From positions 1 through 28,788 of the forward strand of contig JAUWBQ010000006.1 of the NCBI GenBank assembly GCA_030601645.1: a stretch of 28,788 nt of DNA, given 5' to 3'. Below the pieces are notes generated by a model, which made no database searches, was not told where the DNA came from, and worked only from the letters and a program-made list of their open reading frames with translations. This stretch comes from Candidatus Bathyarchaeota archaeon. GTDB taxonomy: Archaea > Thermoproteota > Bathyarchaeia > TCS64. Made by a program: the position numbers and the translations under genes. Shown piece after piece: positions 21,995 to 28,788 of this stretch. Position 1 is the stretch's first letter. Each line of letters begins with the position of its first letter.

Positions 21995-22336
21995 ATGAAA
22001 GATAGCATGGAAGAGTTGAAATCAACTTTCAAAGCCACCCTGGAGACGCTAAAAACTTCTCAAGCGGAGGGAGGCCCTTCGAAAAGGCTAGAGGGCTTCT
22101 TGTCCCGGATCCAGCGTGCAGAAAAAGTATTGATCCAGAACCAGAAAAAGATCTGGCTGAAAACCAAGAAAGGAAGGGAGGCGCTCACCAAGCTCGGTGT
22201 CGCCGCCGAGAGGCTGAGGGAGAGCATCGAATCGGCCGGAGGGGTAGATGAGACAGAGGCGGCGTTGAAAGCGTTGGAGCTGCAGGCGAAGAACATCGAA
22301 GATGAGATCCGCAGGAGGAGCATGGTGGTCACCTGA
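21995..22336 (+). CDS. Uncharacterised coiled-coil protein
   Basis: A 113-residue, highly charged, almost wholly helical protein (KDSMEELKSTFKATLETLKT, then ALKALELQAKNIEDEIRRRS) with no hydrophobic segment or cysteine. Heptad-like spacing of Leu and Ile suggests a coiled coil. I know no family for it. The upstream TATA-like box at 21954 and the absence of competing frames support a real gene. It precedes the DUF362 gene by 86 bases, with a separate promoter for the latter. Confidence 0.55.
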   Translation: MKDSMEELKSTFKATLETLKTSQAEGGPSKRLEGFLSRIQRAEKVLIQNQKKIWLKTKKGREALTKLGVAAERLRESIESAGGVDETEAALKALELQAKNIEDEIRRRSMVVT

Positions 22337-22371
22337 AGGCTCAAGCTACCTTTCTATCCTGATTCTTGATT

Positions 22372-22414
22372 GTTATATACAAGTTCCCACAGACCCTGAT
22401 CAAGTTCTAGAGGT
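22372..22414 (+). promoter_or_regulatory. TATA box and ribosome site of the DUF362 gene
   Basis: GTTATATA (22372-22379) lies 44 to 51 bases before the ATG at 22423. AGAGGT (22409-22414) lies 8 bases before that ATG. Confidence 0.5.
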
Positions 22415-22422
22415 TTGAATTC

Positions 22423-23760
22423 ATGGCGAGCAAGGTCTACTTCATGGACGACCGGTACGCCGGCCTCCCCACCAGCCTCCCCGCCAAGGCGGCACAGCTC
22501 TTCGACCACGCCGGCCTCACGGACTGCTTCGAGCCCGGGGAATCCGTAGCCATCAAATGCCACATGGGGGAGTGGTACAACTCCGCCTACCTCCGCCCCA
22601 TCCTGATCAGGGCAATCGTGGACAGGGTGAAGGAGCACGGGGGCATCCCCTTCGTCACCGACACCACCACCGCCCCCTACTACTTCTACGGCTCCCGGAG
22701 CACCGCCCAGTTCCACCTGGAGACCGCGGCGGCCAACGGCTTCACCGCCGAGTCCATGGGCTGCCCCATAATCATCGCCGACGGCAACTACGGCACCGAG
22801 GACATCCGGGTGGAGATCCCAGACGGCCTCCTCCTCAAGGAGAGCTACCTCGCTCAGGGCATCGCAGACGCCGACGCCATGATCGTCGTCAGCCACTTCA
22901 AGGGCCACGGCAGCGGCGTCTACGGCGGAAGCATCAAAAACATAGCCATCGGCTGCAGCTCGAAGCGGGGAAAGATGAACGTCCACCTCACCACCCACCC
23001 CGAGGTCGGCTGGAACACCTGGAGCTTCGAGGGAGAGAACTGCATCGGCCGGGAGTGCCCCGACGCCACCCTCTGCGACAACATGTGCCCCGTAGGCGCC
23101 ATGAAAGTCAAAGAAGACCACATGGAATGGGACCGCAACGCCTGCATAGGCTGCTTCGGCCACCAACGCCCCTTCTTCCGCTGCGACCTCTGGGGCCGCG
23201 AGAAATACGAGGACTGGCGCACCTGGTTCCTCATCGCCATGGGAGACGCCGCCACCGGCTACGCCCGCCACATCGGCCCCGAGAACATCGGCTACATCAC
23301 ATACGCCGTAGACATCACCCCCGCCTGCGACTGCGTCCCCGGCTCAGACAGGCCCGTGGTCCCCAACCTCGGCGTCTTCGCCAGCCGGGACATGGTGGCC
23401 ATAGACGTCGCAGCCCTGGACATGGCAGACGGGGCCCCGGGAATCCCCGGCTCCGCTGCCGAGGAGAAGGAGGTGATGGACCCGGGCTCCGAGAAGTTCA
23501 CAGGCATCGTCGGCATGAGTCAATGGGTCACCGCGAACACCGCGGCCCGCCTCGGCGCCGGCTCCAAGGAGTACGAACTCGTCCAGCCCCCGGTCTCCGA
23601 CGACGAGGCCGCCTTCTGCTTCCCCCGCTTCAGCCCAGAGAAACCCTCGGGCTGGTACCTGGCCAAGGGAGTCGAGAAGTTCGGCAGCTGGATCCCCAAG
23701 GACGGCTTCAGGTACAACAGGGAGCCCTCGATCCCCTACTCCGAGCTGGAGAAGCGCTGA
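22423..23760 (+). CDS. DUF362 protein with ferredoxin-like iron-sulfur site
   Basis: A 445-residue DUF362-family protein. Residues 40-180 match the family (VAIKCHMGEWYNSAYLRPIL, GGIPFVTDTTTAPYY, MIVVSHFKGHGSGVYGGSIK, NIAIGC). A cysteine-rich insert follows at Cys207, 212, 218 and 222 (CIGRECPDATLCDNMCP) and CIGC at 241-244 with Cys254. This is enough for one or two [4Fe-4S] clusters, although the spacing departs from standard ferredoxin CxxCxxCxxxCP. DUF362 proteins are predicted redox or metal-handling proteins of unknown reaction. The next gene, 84 bases on, is an aldehyde ferredoxin oxidoreductase, so electron transfer or cofactor service is an attractive guess. Confidence 0.8.
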   Translation: MASKVYFMDDRYAGLPTSLPAKAAQLFDHAGLTDCFEPGESVAIKCHMGEWYNSAYLRPILIRAIVDRVKEHGGIPFVTDTTTAPYYFYGSRSTAQFHLETAAANGFTAESMGCPIIIADGNYGTEDIRVEIPDGLLLKESYLAQGIADADAMIVVSHFKGHGSGVYGGSIKNIAIGCSSKRGKMNVHLTTHPEVGWNTWSFEGENCIGRECPDATLCDNMCPVGAMKVKEDHMEWDRNACIGCFGHQRPFFRCDLWGREKYEDWRTWFLIAMGDAATGYARHIGPENIGYITYAVDITPACDCVPGSDRPVVPNLGVFASRDMVAIDVAALDMADGAPGIPGSAAEEKEVMDPGSEKFTGIVGMSQWVTANTAARLGAGSKEYELVQPPVSDDEAAFCFPRFSPEKPSGWYLAKGVEKFGSWIPKDGFRYNREPSIPYSELEKR

Positions 23761-23844
23761 GACGCCTTCTCTAGCCTTTCTCCGTTGATATCCCGCGTGG
23801 TGAGAAGTTATTAGTATCCCACGTTTCTCTTTATCTTGATTCTC

Positions 23845-25686
23845 ATGCCCAAGGAGTTGAAAGGCTACGCGGGGAAGTACCTGCGCGTGGACCTCACCAG
23901 CGGAGACCTAGTAAACTGGCCCTTCGACGAGCCCGCGTACAGGGCCTACCTGGGGGGAACGGGCGTAGGCTCCAAGATCCTCTACGACGAGGTCCCCCCT
24001 GACGCCGAATGGTCCGACCCGGTGAACAGAGTCACCATCGCGAGCGGCCCCCTCGGGGGCACCAGCGTCGGAGGCTCGGGCACCATCTCCCTGGTGACCA
24101 AGGGCGCCCTCACAGGCGGCGCGACCTCGGTCCAAGCCAACGGCCTCCTCGGCGCCTACATGCGCTTCTCAGGCTACGACGGCGTCGTCATCCAAGGCGC
24201 CTCCGAGGAGTGGAAGTACCTGATCCTCAGGGACGACACCGCCGAGCTCAGGGACGCCACAAGCCTCCTCGGCTTGGACACCTACGAGACATACGAGGCC
24301 CTCAAGGAGGAGCTCGACGTGAAGGGCCGAGGGGCCAGCGTCCTCTCCATCGGCCCCGCCGGGGAGAACCAGATCCGCTGGGCCGGGGCCTTCGTCGACA
24401 AGGGCCACTCCGCCTCCCACAACGGCCCCGGCGCGGTCCTGGGCTCCAAGAGGCTCAAGGCAATCATAGCCTTCAGGGGCAGGGGGAGCATCGAGGTCCA
24501 CGACCCGGAGGGGCTCAAGGAGGTAGCCCAGAAGATCTACGAGGACGTCGAGTGGTTCAGGGGCACCGTCGGGGGCGTCGAGACCGGCCAAAAGTCCGGA
24601 AGGGCCACCCTCCCCGTCAAGAACTACACAACCAACGTCTGGGAGATCTCCGACGAAAAGATCGACACATTCGCCGAGGCCTACCTCAGGGACCGCTACC
24701 AGGTCGGCAGGGAGCCCTGCTGGGGCTGCAGGCTCCTCCACTGTGCCATGATGGAGATCAAGGAGGGCCCCTACGCCGGCGTAGTCGAGGAGCCAGAGTA
24801 CGAGCAGCTGGCCGCCTGGGGCCCCGCCATCGGCCAGGACGACGTGGAGGCCGCCTTCATGCTCAGCGGCCTCACCGACCGCCTCGGCTTCGAGAACAAC
24901 GAGGCCGGATGGCTCACCGCCTGGCTGATGGAGTGCTTCGAGAAGGGCTGGCTCACCAAGGAGCAGACCGAGGGCTTCGAGATCAGCTGGGGGGACGCCG
25001 ATGCCGCGAAGGACCTCCTTCACATGATCGCGAGCCGCGAGGGCTTCGGCGATCTGCTTGCGGAAGGAGTGAAGAGGGCCTCGGAGAAGATCGGAGGCCC
25101 CGCTGCGGAGGCCGCCATCTACACCATGAAGGGGAACACCCCGAGGGGCCACGACCACCGCACCCGCTGGGCCGAGATGTTCGACACATGTGTCAGCAAC
25201 ACCAGCACCATCGAGACCCACACGAGCGTCATGGGCCCAGACGCCCAGGGCCCCGGCGACTGGAGGGCGGTCTCCACCGAGGTCGCCCAGACCAAGGGCC
25301 TCATGCAGCTCGAGGACTCGGTGGGCACCTGCAGGTTCAACACCAGGATGAACGCCGAGCACATCGCAGCCGCCGTCTCCGCCGCCACCGGCTGGGACTT
25401 CAACCCTGAGGAGGCGAAAAGGGTCGGCCTCAGGGCGGTGAACCTGATGAGGGCATACAACCTCAGGACTGGCATGGGGAAGGAGATGGACCGCCCCTCC
25501 GCCAGGTACGGCTCCACCCCCGTCGACGGCCCTCACGCGGGGCTGGACATCATGCCCCACTGGGACGAGATGCTCAGCAACTACTACACCCTCATGGGTT
25601 GGGACCCCGAGACAGGCATACCCCTCCCCGAGACCCTGAGAGACCTGGGGATAGCCTACGTGATCAGGGATCTGGAGAACCTCTAA
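23845..25686 (+). CDS. aor: Aldehyde ferredoxin oxidoreductase family (tungstopterin enzyme)
   Basis: A 613-residue protein of AOR family length. The N-terminal domain is MPKELKGYAGKYLRVDLTSG and GGTGVGSKILYDEVPP, with SGPLGGTSVGGSGTISLVTK. The pterin region is IGPAGENQIRWAGAFVDKGH and GPGAVLGSKRLKAI, where the usual GRGGLGAVMGSK is altered to SHNGPGAVLGSK. The cluster cysteines are Cys292, Cys295 and Cys300 (CWGCRLLHC, one residue longer than classical CxxCxxxC) and Cys496, close to the AOR fourth ligand. Such enzymes oxidise aldehydes to acids with ferredoxin. The altered pterin loop and cysteine spacing suggest a subfamily with an unknown substrate. I start at the ATG at 23845; the TTG at 23836 is less likely. 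Confidence 0.85.
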   Translation: MPKELKGYAGKYLRVDLTSGDLVNWPFDEPAYRAYLGGTGVGSKILYDEVPPDAEWSDPVNRVTIASGPLGGTSVGGSGTISLVTKGALTGGATSVQANGLLGAYMRFSGYDGVVIQGASEEWKYLILRDDTAELRDATSLLGLDTYETYEALKEELDVKGRGASVLSIGPAGENQIRWAGAFVDKGHSASHNGPGAVLGSKRLKAIIAFRGRGSIEVHDPEGLKEVAQKIYEDVEWFRGTVGGVETGQKSGRATLPVKNYTTNVWEISDEKIDTFAEAYLRDRYQVGREPCWGCRLLHCAMMEIKEGPYAGVVEEPEYEQLAAWGPAIGQDDVEAAFMLSGLTDRLGFENNEAGWLTAWLMECFEKGWLTKEQTEGFEISWGDADAAKDLLHMIASREGFGDLLAEGVKRASEKIGGPAAEAAIYTMKGNTPRGHDHRTRWAEMFDTCVSNTSTIETHTSVMGPDAQGPGDWRAVSTEVAQTKGLMQLEDSVGTCRFNTRMNAEHIAAAVSAATGWDFNPEEAKRVGLRAVNLMRAYNLRTGMGKEMDRPSARYGSTPVDGPHAGLDIMPHWDEMLSNYYTLMGWDPETGIPLPETLRDLGIAYVIRDLENL

Positions 25687-25705
25687 ATCCATTTTCCCGA
25701 GACGG

Positions 25706-25725
25706 CTCGGCCACAGTCAGCCGAG
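25706..25725. terminator. Hairpin between convergent genes
   Basis: CTCGGC and GCCGAG (6 bp) enclose the loop CACAGTCA. The hairpin lies 19 bases after the oxidoreductase stop and 21 bases before the stop of the opposing gene at 25747. It probably ends one or both transcripts. Confidence 0.4.
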
Positions 25726-25746
25726 TTACTCTCACGGGAGTGATCC

Positions 25747-26124
25747 CTATTTCTCCTTCATACGCTGTCCAATGGTCTTGAGCTCCCCGTGCTCCTTGTA
25801 CCTGATGTGGGTCTGAAGCCGCACCGGCAGCCCCACCTGCCTGAGGAACCTGAAGAGGCTCTCACCGTCGATGCGGTCTCTGATCTTCCCCTGCCTTATC
25901 CCGTCCACCAGGGCCCTCTCGATCTGGGGCATGACCGCGGGGAACTGGGCCTCTGCCGCCCTGTAGACCTCCCACGCCCTGCCCTTGAAGCGGCCGTCCA
26001 GGATCTCCCGGGGGCTCGGCTCCTTCAGCGGCTCGGCTTCCTCCGCCTTGGCGCTCTCCTGCATCATCCTGCGCCTCAGCTCCAGCATCTTCCGCCTCTT
26101 GAGCCTCTCCAACTCCTCGTCCAT
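25747..26124 (-). CDS. PDCD5-like small protein, predicted nucleic-acid binding
   Basis: A 125-residue protein. The first 25 residues (MDEELERLKRRKMLELRRRM) look like the N-terminal helix of PDCD5/TFAR19-type archaeal DNA-binding proteins. The rest (GRAWEVYRAAEAQFPAVMPQ, IERALVDGIRQGKIRDRIDG, ESLFRFLRQVGLPVRLQTHI) is compact, helical and basic, ending HGELKTIGQRMKEK. It does not follow the usual PDCD5 C-terminus, so this may be another family sharing the same type of N-terminus. A TATA-like AGTATTATAGG about 32 to 41 bases before the ATG (near 26155-26165, minus strand) suggests a leaderless message. DNA or ribosome binding is inferred only from composition and resemblance. Confidence 0.65.
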   Translation of the reverse strand: MDEELERLKRRKMLELRRRMMQESAKAEEAEPLKEPSPREILDGRFKGRAWEVYRAAEAQFPAVMPQIERALVDGIRQGKIRDRIDGESLFRFLRQVGLPVRLQTHIRYKEHGELKTIGQRMKEK

Positions 26125-26243
26125 CGCTAGTGCCCCGAAAGCCAGGGTGACCCGGCCTATAATACTCCAAGGCCCCCTGGGATATACTTTTTCGTTCCGG
26201 CCGGCTGGATTCCCCGTGGGAACAATCGCCCCCCGAAATAATC

Positions 26244-26251
26244 GCTATATA
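26244..26251 (+). promoter_or_regulatory. TATA-like box of the receiver-kinase gene
   Basis: GCTATATA lies 34 to 41 bases before the ATG at 26285. The gap 26125-26284 also holds the divergent promoter of the PDCD5-like gene. Confidence 0.45.
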
Positions 26252-26284
26252 CTCATCGACGTTGGGGAGTTGTGTCGAACCACC

Positions 26285-28105
26285 ATGGAAGCCGGGCAGG
26301 GCGAGGACTTTGGGGACATCATACGGGTGCTCCACGTGGACGACGAGCCCAACACCCTGAGGTTCTGCAAGATGTTCCTCAAGATGATAGACCCCTCCAT
26401 CCGGGTCGTCTCCTCCATCTCCCCCGGAGAGGCGACCGGCCTGCTGAAGGAGAGCCGGTTCGACTGCATCGTCTCCGACTATCAGATGCCGGAGGAGGAC
26501 GGCGTGGAGTTCGCCCGCCGGGTCCGGAAGGAGAGCGGAGTGCCCTTCATCCTGTACACCGGGAAGGGGAGCGAGGAGGTGGCGGAGGCGGCGTTCTCCG
26601 CGGGGGTGGACGACTACCTCAGGAAGGAGCTGGACCCCAGCAACTTCCAGGTGCTGGCCAACCGGCCAGGCAGGTGGTGAAGAAGCACAGGATAGAGGAG
26701 CTGTACCGGAACGTCGTCGAGGGGAGCCGGGACCCGATCGTCATCGTTGTGGGGGCCAAAATCGTCTACGCCAACGAGGCGGCCGCGGACCTGTATGGAG
26801 CCGACTCCGTGGAGGAGATCTTGGGCAGGGACGCCCAGGACTTCACCGTCGAGGAGGACATGGAGGAAGTGAGGGAGCGGGCCCTGGGGAGGCAGAGAGG
26901 GGAGCCCGAGCCCCGGTTCTACGAGTTCTCGGTGAGGTGGAAGGACGGGGAGGTGTGGATAGCGGAGGTCTCTGCCTCCAGGGTGAACTACATGGGCAAG
27001 CCGGCGACCTTGGCCTTCGTGAGGAACGTGACCGACCGGAAACGGCTGGAGGAGACCATGAGGGTGAAGGACCACGCCCTCCGCTCTTCCATCAACGCCG
27101 TCGCCCTGACGGACCTCGCGGGGAACCTGACCTACGTCAACGAGTCCTTCCTCTTCCTCTGGGGTTACGACGACGAGGAGGACGTCCTGGGGAGGCCCAC
27201 AGTCTCCTTCTGGGAGGCTGATGAGGAAGCCTCAGACATGTTGGAAGCCTTGAGTCAGGGGAGGAGCTGGGAGGGCGAGCTCGAGGTTCCAGGTCCAGAC
27301 TTCGGCGAGCCTGGTGAAGGACAACGATGGCCGGCCCCTCTGCCTTATGCCCTCCTTCGTGGACGTCACCAAGAGGAAGGCTGCGGAGAGGGAGCTGGTC
27401 GAGTACACGTCCCACCTGAGGGAGATAGTGGAGGAGCGCACCCGGGAGCTCATGGACGCGGAGAGGATGGTGGCCGCCGGAAGGGTGGCCCCCAAGGTGG
27501 GCCACGACCTCAGGGGGCCCCTCCAGACCATCAAGAACGCCGTCTACCTCCTCGAGAGGACCCCCGAGAAAATGGGAGAGATGCTCGAGGTCATCACCCA
27601 GGCATCCGATTACGCCGTGGACATGCTGGAGGAGCTGAGGAACGCGACCAGGGACTCTCCCCTCAACATCGAGGAGACGGACCTAGGCGATCTCGTATCG
27701 AGAGCAATGGAAGAGGTGTCCCCGGGGCCTTCGGTCGAGGTGGAGACGGACATAGGAGGCGGACTGGAGCAGGGCGCATTGGACCCCCTGAAGATCCGGA
27801 GGGTGCTGGACAACATAATTAGAAACGCTCTCGAGGCGATGCATGAGGGAGGCACTCTGACCGTCAGGGCCTGGAGGGAGGGAGGCGAGGCCAAGATAGA
27901 GGTCGGGGACACGGGCGTCGGCATCCCGGAGAGCCTCCTCCCCGATCTGTTCAAGCCGTTCCACACGACGAAGCCTGGGGGCTTGGGCCTCGGATTGGCC
28001 TACTGCAAGAGGGCGGTGGAGGCCCACGGCGGGCGGATCACCGTCCAGTCCACGGAGGGGAGGGGAACGACCTTCACCGTCACGCTCCCCCTCCAACAAC
28101 CCTAA
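26285..28105 (+). pseudogene. Receiver-PAS-PAS-histidine kinase, broken by two frame changes
   Basis: The N-terminal receiver domain is intact: VLHVDDEP holds the acidic pair, VSDYQMP the phospho-acceptor Asp65, and LYTGKGSEE the conserved Lys. Near 26664 one base is missing (LANR then PGRW, TGA at 26678), and the other frame continues RQVVKKHRIEELYRNVVEGS with two PAS domains. Near 27285-27295 the frame changes again: WEGEL is followed by RFQVQTSASLVKDNDGRP, with some eight expected residues absent. The kinase core then reads VGHDLRGPLQTIKNAVYLL (H box), DNIIRNALEAM (N box), DTGVGIPE and GLGLGLAYCKRAVEAHGG. The domain set is a sensor of unknown signal. The frame breaks could be decay or assembly error in GC-rich DNA. 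Confidence 0.75.
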
Positions 28106-28143
28106 AAATCCGGGGGCACAACATCAACCAGGGAGGCACTGTC

Positions 28144-28545
28144 ATGGCTGTATTCACCACAAGCTTCGTCTTCGAGACGAGGGGAGAGTTCGACGTCGTA
28201 GACCTGACCCGGGACGCCGAGGAGGCAGTGCGGGACTCGGGCGTCAGCGAGGGGATCGCCGTGATCTACGCGGGCCACGCCACGGGGGTCATCATCCTGA
28301 ACGAGTACGACCACGCCCTTCTCGAGGACCTCAAGGAGCTGATGAGGAGGCTGACCCCCGCAGGGGGAGACTACCGCCACCCCGGGAACGCCTCCTCCCA
28401 CCTGCGTTCGATGCTTTTCACCCCAAGCCGGGTCATACCCGTCCACGACGGCCGCCTCGGCCTCGGGACCTGGCAGAGCCTCTACTGGGTCGAGGCGGAG
28501 AGGCGGCCCAGGAGGAGGGTCGAGATCACCATCATCGGCGAGTGA
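28144..28545 (+). CDS. yjbQ: YjbQ/UPF0047 family (secondary thiamine-phosphate synthase type)
   Basis: A 133-residue protein of exact family length. EGIAVIYAGHATGVIILNEY carries the first conserved His, and YRHPGNASSHLRSMLFTPSR followed by VIPVHDGRLGLGTWQSLYWV is the YjbQ signature with its metal-binding histidines and GTWQ motif. Family members show weak thiamine-phosphate synthase activity, and their main role is unsettled. A GGGAGG ribosome site (28131-28136) sits 7 bases before the ATG. The gene follows the kinase pseudogene by 38 bases, so it could have been part of its transcript. It is intact, in contrast to the gene before it. Confidence 0.88.
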   Translation: MAVFTTSFVFETRGEFDVVDLTRDAEEAVRDSGVSEGIAVIYAGHATGVIILNEYDHALLEDLKELMRRLTPAGGDYRHPGNASSHLRSMLFTPSRVIPVHDGRLGLGTWQSLYWVEAERRPRRRVEITIIGE

Positions 28546-28563
28546 ACCCCCGAAACCGGCAAA

Positions 28564-28573
28564 CGATAAAAAG
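28564..28573 (+). promoter_or_regulatory. TATA box of the aminotransferase gene
   Basis: CGATAAAAAG lies 29 to 38 bases before the ATG at 28602, the usual distance for leaderless transcription. Confidence 0.45.
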
Positions 28574-28601
28574 ACCCAGAGGCAAGTCAGTTCGAAGCTC
28601 C

Positions 28602-28788
28602 ATGGGCATCCTGGAAGAGTATGCGAAGCAGAACCCCGGCTCCAAGACCGCCTACGAGAGGGCACGCCTCGTCCTACCCAGCGGTTGCACCCGCACAGTC
28701 CTTCACTGGCCCCCCTTCCCCCTCTGCCTCAGGGCCGGGAGGGGCACCCGGCTCTGGGATGTCGACGGCAACGAGAGGATCGACTTCA
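28602..28788 (+). CDS. Class-III (glutamate-1-semialdehyde aminomutase-like) aminotransferase, partial
   Basis: 62 codons are visible before the window ends. MGILEEYAKQNPGSKTAYER, ARLVLPSGCTRTVLHWPPFP and GRGTRLWDVDGNERIDF match the N-terminus of class-III PLP aminotransferases of the HemL-like group, where the pattern P-G-x-x-R then G-x-x-L-W-D-x-D-G-x-x-Y/F-I-D is standard. The PLP lysine lies beyond the edge. HemL itself usually has AxxxxPGGVNSPVR at this point. The different sequence PSGCTRTVLHWPP suggests another aminotransferase or aminomutase of the same fold. A TATA box lies just upstream. Confidence 0.7.
   Translation, partial: MGILEEYAKQNPGSKTAYERARLVLPSGCTRTVLHWPPFPLCLRAGRGTRLWDVDGNERIDF

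Noticed and set aside
22354..25692. Very long open frames opposite and within the DUF362 and oxidoreductase genes (for example minus strand 24169-25692 and plus strand 22557-23774)
   Set aside because: They are shadows in GC-rich DNA. Their proteins are low-complexity strings of Gly, Ala, Arg, His or Pro, while the real frames show complete family motifs.
1..28788. CRISPR array, tRNA or rRNA genes
   Set aside because: No regularly spaced short repeats, and no cloverleaf or rRNA-like sequence was recognised on either strand.

Overview
The window reads as a chromosomal segment of an archaeon. The signs are a polyprenyl/dolichyl-phosphate GlcNAc-1-P transferase, a decayed S-layer-type surface protein with a C-terminal membrane anchor, VapBC and DUF3368 PIN proteins, TATA-like boxes 30 to 45 bases before many starts (often with no room for a leader), a DUF2080 transposase-associated gene, a tungsten-type aldehyde ferredoxin oxidoreductase and a PDCD5-like small protein. 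The phylum cannot be fixed by eye. A Bathyarchaeia-like or methanogen-related lineage is a guess only.

Layout. Positions 1-825 hold a VapBC pair running off the left edge and a PIN-domain gene that has lost its N-terminus. Positions 989-2982 are a broken surface-protein gene with an in-frame stop, a frameshift and a stop just before its membrane anchor. Positions 3154-3325 are a transposase scrap. Positions 3374-5737 (minus) form an operon of an AglH-type enzyme, a small two-helix membrane protein and a DUF354 GT-B-like protein, which probably starts a lipid-linked glycan. Positions 5903-12660 are an AT-rich glycosyltransferase island of five GT genes, cut up by IS66 and IS5-like transposase remnants. 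Positions 12705-16257 (plus) are a dTDP-deoxysugar operon (RmlC-like, SDR, RmlD, RmlA) with no RmlB. Positions 16355-19612 (minus) are ugd-galU-uxs, making UDP-glucuronate and UDP-xylose type donors. Positions 19724-20460 hold a DUF2080 element with a truncated partner and a methyltransferase pseudogene, followed by another sugar SDR and two small unknown genes.

From about 22.4 kb the sequence becomes GC-rich and housekeeping-like: a DUF362 iron-sulfur protein, an aldehyde ferredoxin oxidoreductase, a PDCD5-like protein on the opposite strand, a receiver-PAS-PAS-histidine kinase gene with two frame breaks, a YjbQ-family protein and the start of a class-III aminotransferase.

The most unusual signal is a set of twelve short alternating CG tracts (CGCGCG or GCGCGC, 6 to 11 bases) between 427 and 20506. 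They lie between genes or exactly where gene remnants are cut. Three copies of the same IS5-like transposase can be compared, and each loses similarity at such a tract. A DUF2080-linked transposase is joined to a methyltransferase remnant across one. No such tract is seen inside the GC-rich genes of 20.5-28.8 kb. They look like scars of a breakage-and-joining or insertion process and are the main candidate for something undescribed.
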